Below, piece after piece: positions 21,142 to 28,752 of a DNA stretch of 38,295 bases. The notes below the pieces were generated by a model. That model searched no databases. It had not been told where the DNA came from and worked only from the letters and a program-made list of their open reading frames with translations. Position 1 is the first letter of the stretch. Every line of letters begins with the position of its first letter. This stretch comes from Pseudomonadota bacterium (GTDB taxonomy: Bacteria; Pseudomonadota; Gammaproteobacteria; Burkholderiales; Burkholderiaceae_C): contig JAFEEH010000262.1 of NCBI GenBank assembly GCA_018241185.1, positions 1 through 38,295 on the forward strand, in the 5' to 3' direction. A program made the translations under genes and the position numbers.

Positions 21142-22091
21142 CGCGCACCTCCTTGCGGCGACAGGCGCTGCGCGATGCCGATCAGCCCCTTGGGCAGCAA
21201 TGCGACGAAGACGATGATGACGATGCCCAGGCTGAGCTGCCAGTGGTCGGCCAGCGGGCCGACCAGCGCATGGGTCGACAGCAGTTCCTTGAGCAGCGTG
21301 AAGGCCACCGCACCCAGCACCGCGCCGCGCAGGTGGCCCAGGCCGCCGAGGATGATCATCAGCAGCACCTCGCCCGAGTTGTGCCAGGACAGCAGTTCGG
21401 GGTTGACCACGCCGTCGCGCGAGGCGACGAGGCAGCCCGCCAGGCCCGCGAGCGCGCCGGCGATGACGAAGGCCGCAAGCTTGTAGGCGTAGGTGGGAAA
21501 GCCCATCGCGCGCATGCGCTGCTCGTTGACGCGGATGCCCGCCAGTGCGGCGCCGAAGCGCGAGCGGCGGATGAGCGCCAGCAGCCCGTAGGTGGCCACG
21601 AGCGCCGCCAGCACCACGTAGAAGAGCACCGTGCGGTTCTCCAGGTCCAGCGCGCCGATGGCGGGCCGCACGTACATGTAGATGCCGTCGCTGCCCCCGC
21701 CGACCGGCGTGTCGTGGAAGACGAAGAAGGCCATCTGCGCGAAGGCCAGCGTGACCATGATGAAGTACACGCCCTTGGTGCGCAAGCTCAGCGCGCCCGT
21801 GACCAGCGCGTACAGCGCCGCGGCGCCCATGGACAGCGCCAGCACCACCAGCAGGTTGCCGCCGTCCTTGCCCGAGGCCAGCACCGTCGCGTAGGCGCCG
21901 ATGCCGTAGAAGGCCGCGTGGCCCAGGCTCACCAGCCCGGTCATGCCCACGAGCAGTTCGAGGCTGAGCGCGAAGATGGACAGGATCATCACCTTGACCA
22001 CCAGGTCGGACAGGTAGCCGCCGAGCATCGGGCCGGCGATGGCAAGGGCCACGGCGCACAGCAGCGGCAGCGCGAGGGAAAGGCGGTTCAT
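21138..22091 (-). CDS. livM: ABC transporter permease, LivM type
   Basis: A 317-residue inner-membrane permease starting MNRLSLALPLLCAVALA. It has eight or more hydrophobic helices, including LLVGMTGLVSLGHAAFYGIGAY, a highly conserved LivM segment near residues 47-68, and the EAA-like loop ALIRRSRFGAALAGIRVNEQRMRAMGF (about 178-204) that contacts the ATPases. It ends LSPQGGAR and overlaps livG by four bases. The upstream livH gene is separated by 142 bp holding a long inverted repeat, which is unusual within a liv operon. With LivH it forms the translocation pore. Length and motifs are standard. Confidence 0.92.
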   Translation of the reverse strand: MNRLSLALPLLCAVALAIAGPMLGGYLSDLVVKVMILSIFALSLELLVGMTGLVSLGHAAFYGIGAYATVLASGKDGGNLLVVLALSMGAAALYALVTGALSLRTKGVYFIMVTLAFAQMAFFVFHDTPVGGGSDGIYMYVRPAIGALDLENRTVLFYVVLAALVATYGLLALIRRSRFGAALAGIRVNEQRMRAMGFPTYAYKLAAFVIAGALAGLAGCLVASRDGVVNPELLSWHNSGEVLLMIILGGLGHLRGAVLGAVAFTLLKELLSTHALVGPLADHWQLSLGIVIIVFVALLPKGLIGIAQRLSPQGGAR

Positions 22092-22094
22092 GAA

Positions 22095-22218
22095 TGCGGA
22101 CTTCCGGACGCAGAGGACGCAAAGGTTTCGCAGAAGACGCAGAAGGAAGAAAGATAAATTCGAAGGTTTTCTTTTGCGACCTCTGCGGAATCTTTGCGTC
22201 CTCTGCGTCCGGTACCCG
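22095..22218. repeat. Long inverted repeat between livM and livH
   Basis: A 124-base imperfect palindrome with an outer perfect 21-bp arm (22104-22124 pairing with 22192-22212, containing GACGCAGAGGACGC). Inside are further CGCAGAAG/CTCTGCGG-type repeats around an AT-rich loop. A related element occurs at 30432-30557. It would fold into a large hairpin in the operon mRNA. Confidence 0.8.
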
Positions 22219-22233
22219 TACCCGTCTGCGATT

Positions 22234-23106
22234 TCACGTGCGCCTCCCCATCAGCCCCTCGGGCCGCCAGATGAGGACGGCGGCCATCAGCACGTAGACG
22301 CCGATGCCGCTGATCTCGGCGAAGAAGACCTTGCCGAAGGTGTCGACGAAGCCCACCAGCAGCGAGGCGATGAGCGCGCCGGTGATGGAGCCGATGCCGC
22401 CGATCACCACCACCACGAAGCAGATGATGAGCACGCTCGCGCCCATGTTGGGGTACACCGAGGACATGGGCGCCGAGATCATGCCGGCCAGGGCCGCCAG
22501 CGCCACGCCGCCCGCGAAGACGATGCGGTACAGGCGGCGGATGTCGATGCCCAGCCCGCGCACCATGTCGCGGTTGCTGGCGCCGGCGCGGATCATCATG
22601 CCCAGGCGCGTGCGGTTGACCACCCAGTACAGCGCCACTGCCAGCACGATGCAGGCGGCCGAGGCGAAGAGGCGGTACCAGGGGTAGCTCATCACGCTGC
22701 CCAGCGCGAAGCTGCCGTCCAGCCAGGGCGGCACCTTCACGCCGTGCACGTCGTTGCCCAGCAGGATGGAGCGCAGTTCCTCGAAGACGAGGATCAGGCC
22801 GTAGGTCATGAGCACCTGCTGCAGGTGGTCGCGCTGGTACAGGTAACTGAAGAACACCCACTCCAGCACGTAGCCGAAGAGGGCCGCGAGCACCACGCCG
22901 GCCACCAGCATCAGCAGGAACTGGTCGCCGAAGAGCGGCGACAGCGCGAAGGCCATGTACGCGCCGATCATGTAGAAGCTGCCGTGCGCCAGGTTGATCA
23001 CGCCCATGATCCCGAAGATCAGCGTGAGGCCCGAGGCGAGCAGGAACAGCAGCAGCCCGTACTGAACCGAGTTCAGGCACTGGACGAGGAAGGTGCCGAG
23101 ATCCAC
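22234..23106 (-). CDS. livH: ABC transporter permease, LivH type
   Basis: A 290-residue permease starting at a GTG (MDLGTFLVQCLNSVQYGLLL). The start fits the family, although the ribosome site is weak. Conserved LivH features are LTLIFGIMGVINLAHGSFYMIGAY (about residues 28-51), the loop NRTRLGMMIRAGASNRDMVRGLGID (about 164-188) facing the ATPases, and SSVYPNMGASVLIICFVVVVIGGIGSI near 215-241. About eight membrane helices are expected. It follows the binding-protein gene by 147 bp, a gap with a small inverted repeat, and precedes livM. The transporter is complete: two permeases, two ATPases and a binding protein. Confidence 0.92.
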   Translation of the reverse strand: MDLGTFLVQCLNSVQYGLLLFLLASGLTLIFGIMGVINLAHGSFYMIGAYMAFALSPLFGDQFLLMLVAGVVLAALFGYVLEWVFFSYLYQRDHLQQVLMTYGLILVFEELRSILLGNDVHGVKVPPWLDGSFALGSVMSYPWYRLFASAACIVLAVALYWVVNRTRLGMMIRAGASNRDMVRGLGIDIRRLYRIVFAGGVALAALAGMISAPMSSVYPNMGASVLIICFVVVVIGGIGSITGALIASLLVGFVDTFGKVFFAEISGIGVYVLMAAVLIWRPEGLMGRRT

Positions 23107-23171
23107 GAGTGACGGCCTCTGATGAAAAGAGCGTGCGCGAAGCGCCGCGATGTCTCAGGACACCCGCGGAA

Positions 23172-23184
23172 CTGGCTTTGCCAG
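23172..23184. repeat. Short inverted repeat in the gap between the binding protein and livH
   Basis: CTGGC-TTT-GCCAG forms a small stem in a 147-base gap whose sequence resembles dispersed Comamonadaceae repeats (CGCGGAACTGGCTTTGCC...). The gap contains no gene. The stem may reduce read-through from the highly expressed binding-protein gene into the permeases, as seen in other ABC operons. Confidence 0.4.
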
Positions 23185-23253
23185 GCCGCTGGGTGTGCTC
23201 CCTTGAGCGGGGATTCGGCTACACGAAGTGAGCAAGAAACGGGGGTGGGTGAT

Positions 23254-24423
23254 TTACATCCTGCAGCCGCGTGCCGGGTCGGCCAGGCCCTTGATGGCCA
23301 CGCTGACCATCTTGTTCTCCTTGCCCTCGACCTTGCGCAGGTAGATGTCCTGCACCGGGTTGTGCGACTTGCCGACCGTGAACATGCCGCGCGGGCTGTC
23401 GATCTTCGCCTTCTCGATGGCGCTGGCGATCTCGGCCTTCTTGGTGAAGTCGCCCTTGGTGGCGGCCAGGCCCACGCCCAGCATCTGCGCGGCGTCGTAG
23501 CCCTGCACGGCGTACACGTCCGGCTGCAGCTTGAACGCCTTGGCGTACGCGGCGCGGAAGGCGTTGTCGCGCGCGGTGTTCAGGCCGTCGGCGTAGTGCA
23601 GCGTGGTGAGCATGCCCTGCGCCGCGTCGCCCTGCGCATCCAGCGTGCCGTCGGTCAGGAAGCCGGGGCCGTAGAGCGGGATCGACTTGTTCAGGCCTGC
23701 GCCGGCGTAGTCCTTCACGAACTTCACGGCGCCGCCGCCGGCGAAGAAGGAGTACACCGCATCGGGCTTGGCCGCGGCGATCTCGGTCAGCAGCGCCTGG
23801 AACTCGACGTTGGGGAAGGGCAGCGTCAGGCTCTTGACCACCTTGCCGCCGCCCTTCTCGAAGCCTTCCTTGAAGCCCGCCACCGACTCGTCGCCGGCCG
23901 CGTACTTCCAGGTCAGCGTGATCGCGGTCTTCTTGCCCTGCTTGGCGGCCACCTCGCCCATCGCGTAGGCCGGCTGCCAGTTGCTGAAGGAACTGCGGAA
24001 GATGTTGGGTGCGCACATCGGGCCGGTCACCGCGTCGGCACCGGCGTTGGGCACGATCAGCATCGTGCCGCTTTCCTTGGCGGCCTTGGCCATCGCCATC
24101 GCCACGCCCGAGTGCACGGTGCCGATGATCACGTCGACGTTGTCGCGCTTGATGAGCTTGTTGACGTTGTCGGTCGCCTTGGCCGGGTCGGACTCGTCGT
24201 CGACCTTGAAGTACTCGATCTCGCGGCCGCCGAGCTTGCCGCCCTGCTGCTCGACGTAGAGCTTGAAGCCGTTCTCGATGGCCACGCCCAGGGCGGTGTA
24301 GGTGCCGCTGTAGGGGAGCATCAGGCCCACCTTGATCTTGCCGGTGCCCTGGGCGGCGGCGGTGGCGGCGAGGCCGGCGAAGGCCAGTGTGGCCAGGGCG
24401 GTGCGGGCGAAGCGGATGCGCAT
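23254..24423 (-). CDS. ABC transporter substrate-binding protein of the Liv-type aromatic acid transporter
   Basis: A 389-residue periplasmic protein with the signal peptide MRIRFARTALATLAFAGLAATAAAQ (cleavage likely after AAA near residue 24). AGGAGA lies upstream. The mature protein begins GKIKVGLMLPYSGTYTALGVA (ligand loop S/T), followed by IIGTVHSGVAMAMAKAA and PNAGADAVTG. Central features are WKYAAGDESVAGFKEGF and VYSFFAGGGAVKFVKDY. This resembles benzoate- or hydroxybenzoate-type binding proteins found in box clusters. It is the first gene of the transporter set and may have its own promoter with a TAGTTTA-type inverted repeat. The ligand is inferred from context only. Confidence 0.88.
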   Translation of the reverse strand: MRIRFARTALATLAFAGLAATAAAQGTGKIKVGLMLPYSGTYTALGVAIENGFKLYVEQQGGKLGGREIEYFKVDDESDPAKATDNVNKLIKRDNVDVIIGTVHSGVAMAMAKAAKESGTMLIVPNAGADAVTGPMCAPNIFRSSFSNWQPAYAMGEVAAKQGKKTAITLTWKYAAGDESVAGFKEGFEKGGGKVVKSLTLPFPNVEFQALLTEIAAAKPDAVYSFFAGGGAVKFVKDYAGAGLNKSIPLYGPGFLTDGTLDAQGDAAQGMLTTLHYADGLNTARDNAFRAAYAKAFKLQPDVYAVQGYDAAQMLGVGLAATKGDFTKKAEIASAIEKAKIDSPRGMFTVGKSHNPVQDIYLRKVEGKENKMVSVAIKGLADPARGCRM

Positions 24424-24451
24424 GTCTGTCTCCTCTCGGGGGTGGTGAAAA

Positions 24452-24469
24452 TACTTTAACCGTAAACTA
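24452..24469. promoter_or_regulatory. Imperfect inverted repeat upstream of the binding-protein gene
   Basis: On the minus strand, TAGTTTA-CGGT-TAAAGTA is a near-palindrome in an AT-rich patch within otherwise GC-rich DNA, 29 bases before the start codon and overlapping the stop of the hydrolase gene. It is a candidate operator or promoter element for a separate liv transcript. No regulator can be assigned. Confidence 0.35.
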
Positions 24470-25300
24470 TTCAGAACTAAAACGCGTGTTTCCCCGCAGT
24501 GCGGGGGCGTCTCGCGTCGAGGCCGACACCATGCCCGCGGTGGCCGCGATCACCTGTTCGGGTTGATCCCTATGTGGGGAATGTCCGCATGCCGGGATTT
24601 CCAGCAGTTGCGTGCCGGGCACCCGCGCCGCGATGCCGCGGATCTGGGCCAGCGTGCCGTACTCATCATCGACGCCCTGGATCGCCAGGACCGGGCAGCG
24701 GATGCCTTCGATCTCGCGTTCGATGTTCCAGTCGCGAAAGGGCGGGTGCAGCCAGATGCCGTTCCAGCCCCCGAAGGCCGAATCCACATCGTCGTGGTAA
24801 CGCGCGAGGCGGTCGCGCAGGTCGGTGGTCGCGTAGGCCTGGCACGCGAGCTCGATGTTGGCCACGGTCACGTCCTCCACGAAGATGTGCGGCGCGAGCA
24901 GCACCAGGCCCTGCACCCGATCCGGAAAGCGCGACGCGTACAGCAGCGCGATCGAGCCGCCGTCGCTGTGGCCGAAGAGCCAGGGCTTTTCATCCAGGCC
25001 GATGGCGTCGAAGAAAGCGGGCAGCACTTCGTGGGCCTGGCGGTGCATGAAGTCGACGTCCCAGACTTCATCTGCAGCCCGCGGCGTCGAGCGGCCGTAG
25101 CCGGGGCGCGAGAACACCAGGCCGCGCACGCCGGCCTCTGCGCACAGGCGATCGGGGAAATCCTTCCACATCGCCACCGAGCCCAGGCCTTCGTGCAGGA
25201 AGACGACCAGCGGCGCGTCGCTTTCGCGCGGGCCGATCCAGCGGTGCTCGATGCGCACCGGGCGGCCGCGCCAGTCGATGTCGGCGAATTCGGTACTCAC
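24467..25300 (-). CDS. Alpha/beta hydrolase associated with the benzoate (box) cluster
   Basis: A 277-residue alpha/beta-hydrolase starting at a GTG (MSTEFADIDWRGRPVRIEHR) preceded by AAGGAG. The oxyanion strand VVFLHEGLGSVAMW is followed by the nucleophile elbow LFGHSDGGSIAL (Ser near residue 112), the acid in IQGVDDEYG, and the catalytic His in ACGHSPHRDQPE. A cap region at about 140-195 is rich in Trp and aromatic residues. Such hydrolases are regularly found next to benzoate-CoA ligase in box gene clusters and may hydrolyse aromatic or dead-end CoA esters. The true substrate is unknown. It lies 124 bp after bclA, with a GC-rich inverted repeat between. Confidence 0.87.
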   Translation of the reverse strand: MSTEFADIDWRGRPVRIEHRWIGPRESDAPLVVFLHEGLGSVAMWKDFPDRLCAEAGVRGLVFSRPGYGRSTPRAADEVWDVDFMHRQAHEVLPAFFDAIGLDEKPWLFGHSDGGSIALLYASRFPDRVQGLVLLAPHIFVEDVTVANIELACQAYATTDLRDRLARYHDDVDSAFGGWNGIWLHPPFRDWNIEREIEGIRCPVLAIQGVDDEYGTLAQIRGIAARVPGTQLLEIPACGHSPHRDQPEQVIAATAGMVSASTRDAPALRGNTRFSSE

Positions 25301-25310
25301 GGACTTGCTC

Positions 25311-25399
25311 CTTCCCCCTCTGGGGGAAGGTGGGGATGGGGGCGGGCCGTGCCCTGCGAGCGATGCGGTGCCCCCACCCCGGCCCTCCGCCAGAGGGGG
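25311..25399. repeat. GC-rich nested inverted repeat between bclA and the hydrolase
   Basis: CTTCCCCC-TCT-GGGGGAAG (25311-25329) is a perfect 8-bp stem, and CCCCCTCTGG (25314-25323) also pairs with CCAGAGGGGG (25390-25399) across the gap. A related stem occurs at 7386. These are typical dispersed repeats and could act as a partial terminator in the operon. Confidence 0.6.
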
Positions 25400-25424
25400 A
25401 GGGAGACGAAGCGTGCGACAAGCG

Positions 25425-26975
25425 TCATGCGCGCTCTTTCTCCCGCAGCCGGAAGCGCTGGATCTTCCCGGTCGCGGTCTTGGGCAGCTCGTCGATGAAC
25501 TCGATCAGGCGCGGGTACTTGTAGGGCGCGAGCCGCTCCTTCACGAAGGCCTTGAGGGCGGCCTCGTCGGTGTGCTGGCCATCCTTGAGGACCACGAAAG
25601 CCTTGGTCTTGGTCAGGCCCTCGGCATCGGGAATGCCGATCACGGCCGCCTCCAGCACCGCGGGGTGCAGTTGCAGGGTGGATTCGACCTCGAAGGGCGA
25701 GACGTAGATGCCGCTGACCTTCAGCATGTCGTCGCTGCGGCCGGCATAGGTGTAGTAGCCCTCGGCGTCGCGGATGTACTTGTCGCCGCTCTTGGTCCAG
25801 CCGCCCAGGAAGGTGTCGCGCGACTTCTCGCGGTTGCCCCAGTACATGAGGGCGCTGCTCGGCCCCTTGATGTAGAGGTCGCCCACCTCGCCGTCGGCCA
25901 CCGGGCGGCCGTCCTCGCCGCGCAGCTCGACCTCGTAGCCCTCGACCGGCTTGCCGGTGCTGCCGTAGCGCACGTCCCCCGGCCGGTTGGAGATGAAGAC
26001 GTGCAGCATCTCGGTCGAGCCGATGCCGTCGATGATGTCGCAGCCGAAATGTGCCTTGAAGCGCTGCGCGATCTCGGCCGGCAGCGCCTCGCCGGCCGAC
26101 GAACCCATGCGCAGCGCGACCTGCTCGCGCGCCGGCAGGTGGGGCGAGGCGAGCATGCCGGCGTAGCCCGTCGGTGCGCCGAAGAAGACGGTGGGCTTGT
26201 GCTCCGCGGCGGTCCAGCGCTTGAACACCGCGTCGGGCGTCGGGCGCTCGGCCATCAGCACCACGCTCGCGCCGACCGAGAGCGGGAAGGTCAGCGCGTT
26301 GCCCAGGCCGTAGGCGAAGTACAGCTTGGCGGCCGAGAAGCAGACGTCGTCCTCGGTGAGCTGCAGCACGGCCTTGCCGTAGAGCTCGGCGGTCCACCAC
26401 AGGTTGCCATGCGTGTGCACCGTGCCCTTGGGCTTGCCGGTGGAACCCGACGAGTACAGCCAGAAGCCCGGGTCGTCGGGCGTCGTGGGCGCCGGCGTCG
26501 TGCGCGGCGTGGCGGTAGCCAGCGCGGCTTCGAACTCGGTCATGCCCGCGGGCAGCTCGCCGGTGGGCTGCGACACCAGCACCGTCGCCAGCTCGTGCGG
26601 CGCCTTGTCCATCGCACTCCGAAGGACCGGCAGCAGCGCGCCCGACACCAGCGCCGCCTGCGCGCGCGCGTGCTCGAGCATGTACGCGTAGTCCTCGGAC
26701 ATGAGCAGCGTGTTCACCGCCACCGGCACCACGCCGGCATAGAGGCAGCCGAGGAAGCTCACCGGCCAGTCGTGCGAATCGTGCATGAGCAGCAGCACGC
26801 GCTCCTCGCGCCGCACGCCGGCCGCGTTCAGCGCGCCGGCCAGGCGGCGGGCACGCTCCTCGAGCTGGCCGTAGCTCAGCGGGCCGCGGTCATCGACGTA
26901 GGCGACGCGGTCGGCGCGCCCGCGGTTGAGCGTGAACAGGTGGTCGGCGAAGTTGAAGCGGGCGGGCAGGCTCAT
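25425..26975 (-). CDS. bclA: Benzoate-CoA ligase
   Basis: A 516-residue ANL-superfamily ligase starting MSLPARFNFADHLFTLNRGR. Motifs: FWLYSSGSTGKPKGTVHTHG (P-loop, about 171-190), AKLYFAYGLGNALTFPL (aromatic-acid-CoA ligase signature), MGSSAGEALPAEI, DGIGSTEMLHVFISN (A5-like), YTYAGRSDDMLKVSG (hinge) and TATGKIQRFRLRE with the catalytic Lys near residue 504. The YGLGN and GSTEM motifs are typical of benzoate-CoA ligases. It converts benzoate, ATP and CoA to benzoyl-CoA, the substrate of BoxB, in the cytoplasm. It lies 56 bp after the DUF4863 gene and is divergent from boxR, so it probably shares the BoxR-controlled region. Confidence 0.93.
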   Translation of the reverse strand: MSLPARFNFADHLFTLNRGRADRVAYVDDRGPLSYGQLEERARRLAGALNAAGVRREERVLLLMHDSHDWPVSFLGCLYAGVVPVAVNTLLMSEDYAYMLEHARAQAALVSGALLPVLRSAMDKAPHELATVLVSQPTGELPAGMTEFEAALATATPRTTPAPTTPDDPGFWLYSSGSTGKPKGTVHTHGNLWWTAELYGKAVLQLTEDDVCFSAAKLYFAYGLGNALTFPLSVGASVVLMAERPTPDAVFKRWTAAEHKPTVFFGAPTGYAGMLASPHLPAREQVALRMGSSAGEALPAEIAQRFKAHFGCDIIDGIGSTEMLHVFISNRPGDVRYGSTGKPVEGYEVELRGEDGRPVADGEVGDLYIKGPSSALMYWGNREKSRDTFLGGWTKSGDKYIRDAEGYYTYAGRSDDMLKVSGIYVSPFEVESTLQLHPAVLEAAVIGIPDAEGLTKTKAFVVLKDGQHTDEAALKAFVKERLAPYKYPRLIEFIDELPKTATGKIQRFRLREKERA

Positions 26976-27031
26976 GGGGTGTCTCCGGTCATTCGCGGCG
27001 CCGGCCGGGCCGGCGTCGTCGTGCGCAGCGC

Positions 27032-27502
27032 TCAGGCCGCGCGTGTGAAATCGATGCGCCCCTCGGGCAAGAGGTAGAGCACCAGCGCGCGGCCCTGGGC
27101 CACCGTGGGCCGGTGGGCGCTGCCCGGCGGGTACACGCACCAGCCGGCCGGGCGACCGTCGAAGGTCGCGTCGCCGTCCGTCGGCATGATCAGGTCGATC
27201 TCGCCGTCGGGGTGCGTGTGGTGCGGGCCGGCGATGTCCTGCATGTCGACCACGTCGACCGAGAAGCGGTGCAGCGCGTCCTCGGCCTTGAACACGCGAC
27301 CGTAGCGGATGCCGCCGCCTTCGCGCTCGCACAGCCAGCCCTCGGCCACGCCCTGCTCGCAGGCGGACTTCAGGCAGGCGTAGGTGGTGGTGCCGGGGCC
27401 GTGCTCGCGGTTGAGCCAGGCGTCGAGTTCGCGGTCCAGCGGGCGGCCGGCGAGCTCGCGGGTGAGCGTGGCGACCAGCGCGTGAAAGTCTTCCTTGGCC
27501 AT
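27032..27502 (-). CDS. DUF4863 protein, 4-hydroxylaminobenzoate lyase (PnbB)-like
   Basis: A 156-residue cupin-like protein starting MAKEDFHALVATLTRELAGR. Key segments are EREGGGIRYGRVF, VDVVDMQDIAGPHHTHPDGEIDLIMP with a histidine-rich metal-binding-type motif (HHTHPDGEI, about residues 94-102), and GWCVYPPGSAHRPTVAQG with a further His. This architecture is the DUF4863 family, which includes PnbB, the enzyme converting 4-hydroxylaminobenzoate to protocatechuate and ammonium. Members are common in box clusters without nitrobenzoate genes, so another role is likely. The gene is first in the minus-strand operon ahead of bclA, under a TGCA-rich divergent promoter. Confidence 0.75.
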   Translation of the reverse strand: MAKEDFHALVATLTRELAGRPLDRELDAWLNREHGPGTTTYACLKSACEQGVAEGWLCEREGGGIRYGRVFKAEDALHRFSVDVVDMQDIAGPHHTHPDGEIDLIMPTDGDATFDGRPAGWCVYPPGSAHRPTVAQGRALVLYLLPEGRIDFTRAA

Positions 27503-27551
27503 CGTGGTGGGTCCGTCCTTTGACGCGGCCGGCTTGTGGCGGCCAGCGATG

Positions 27552-27616
27552 TGCAGTATCTTGCTTGCGGACGAACCTTAGATGCCGTCAAAATGCATGT
27601 CAAGCAATATAGTGCA
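27552..27616. promoter_or_regulatory. Divergent promoter region of boxR and the DUF4863-bclA operon
   Basis: TGCA elements occur at 27552, 27594 and 27613. Toward the minus strand, TTGACA (27598-27603 read in reverse) precedes TAAGGT at a spacing of 17. Toward boxR, TATAGT (27608-27613) is a good -10. BoxR and its relative BzdR are known to recognise TGCA-containing operators, so these are probably BoxR sites. Confidence 0.5.
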
Positions 27617-27671
27617 TATCAGGTGTTAACCCTGAGCCGCACGAGAATCGGCAGCCGTGACAAGGACACCC

Positions 27672-28616
27672 ATGACTGAGCGCAACGAGGCGCTGCTGAC
27701 GGCGCCGGAGGAGGGCGCCACGGCGGCCAACGAATCGGACGAGGGCCGCGATGCGCTGCTGGCGGCGCTGGGCGAGCGCGTGCGCAGCCTGCGCGCGCGC
27801 CGCGGCCTGACGCGCAAGGCGGTGGCGCTGGCGGCCGGGGTGTCGGAGCGGCACCTGGCCAACCTCGAATACGGCATCGGCAACGCGTCCATCCTCGTGC
27901 TTCAGCAGGTGGCCGGCGCACTGCACTGCTCGCTGGCCGAACTGGTGGGCGACGTCACCACCAGCTCGCCGGAATGGCTGCTGATCCGCGAACTGCTGGA
28001 GCACCGCTCCGAGGCCGACCTGCGCCGCGTGCGCGTCGCCATCGGCGAGCTGCTGGGCACCGCCGCCGTCGACCCGCTGCGCCACCGGCGCATCGCGCTC
28101 GTGGGGCTGCGCGGCGCAGGCAAGTCCACGCTGGGGCAGATGCTGGCCGACGACCTGGAACTGCCCTTCATCGAGCTCAGCCGCGAGATCGAGAAGTTCG
28201 CCGGCTGCAGCGTGCGCGAGATCCACGACCTGTACGGCACCAATGCCTACCGCCGCTACGAGCGCCGCGCGCTCGAGGAGGCGGTGCAGATCTACGGCGA
28301 AGTGATCATCGCGACGCCCGGCGGCATCGTTTCCGACCCCGCCACCTTCAACGAGCTGCTCGCGCACTGCACCACCGTGTGGCTGCAGGCCGCGCCCGAG
28401 GAGCACATGGGCCGCGTGGCCGCCCAGGGTGACACCCGCCCCATGGCCGCCAGCCGCGAGGCGATGGACGACCTGCGCCGCATCCTCGACGGCCGCGCCG
28501 CCTTCTATTCGAAGGCGGACCTGCGCGTGGACACCAGCGGCAAGACCCTGCAGCAGGCCTTCGAGGCGCTGCGCACCACGGTGCGTGCGGCCATGGACGC
28601 CGAATCCCCGCGCTGA
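27672..28616 (+). CDS. boxR: Benzoyl-CoA-responsive regulator BoxR (HTH + shikimate-kinase-like)
   Basis: A 314-residue regulator starting MTERNEALLTAPEEGATAAN, after AAGGAC with spacing about 6. An upstream GTG at 27657 is less likely. Residues about 30-92 form an XRE-type helix-turn-helix (LTRKAVALAAGVSERHLANLE). A linker leads to a shikimate-kinase-like domain with the P-loop GLRGAGKST at 145-153, FIELSREIEKFAGCS and FGTNAYRRYER-like helices. This domain binds benzoyl-CoA rather than phosphorylating shikimate in characterised BoxR/BzdR proteins. BoxR represses box genes until benzoyl-CoA binds. It diverges from bclA and precedes boxC by 136 bp. Confidence 0.93.
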   Translation: MTERNEALLTAPEEGATAANESDEGRDALLAALGERVRSLRARRGLTRKAVALAAGVSERHLANLEYGIGNASILVLQQVAGALHCSLAELVGDVTTSSPEWLLIRELLEHRSEADLRRVRVAIGELLGTAAVDPLRHRRIALVGLRGAGKSTLGQMLADDLELPFIELSREIEKFAGCSVREIHDLYGTNAYRRYERRALEEAVQIYGEVIIATPGGIVSDPATFNELLAHCTTVWLQAAPEEHMGRVAAQGDTRPMAASREAMDDLRRILDGRAAFYSKADLRVDTSGKTLQQAFEALRTTVRAAMDAESPR

Positions 28617-28662
28617 TCCGGCGCGCCCGCAACCCCTCGTCACAAAAACAGCGGTCCCGGGG

Positions 28663-28698
28663 TTGACGCCTCCGTAAACATGCATGATGATGCATGTC
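28663..28698 (+). promoter_or_regulatory. boxCBA promoter with overlapping BoxR-type palindrome
   Basis: TTGACG (28663-28668) is a good -35, followed after 17 bases by GATGAT (28686-28691) as -10. Overlapping the -10 is the perfect palindrome ACATGCAT-GATG-ATGCATGT (28679-28698), which contains TGCA-N6-TGCA, the spacing I recall for BoxR/BzdR-type operators. Binding there would block the promoter. Confidence 0.65.
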
Positions 28699-28704
28699 AT
28701 GGAT

Positions 28705-28726
28705 GAAGCAAAGTGCATTTTGCTTC
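28705..28726 (+). promoter_or_regulatory. 5' leader hairpin upstream of boxC
   Basis: GAAGCAAA-GTGCAT-TTTGCTTC is a perfect 8-bp inverted repeat 26 bases before the boxC start. It may be a second operator containing TGCA or an mRNA stabilising hairpin. No more than that can be said from sequence. Confidence 0.4.
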
Positions 28727-28752
28727 CGGTTCAGGCCCCACAGGAGACTTCC

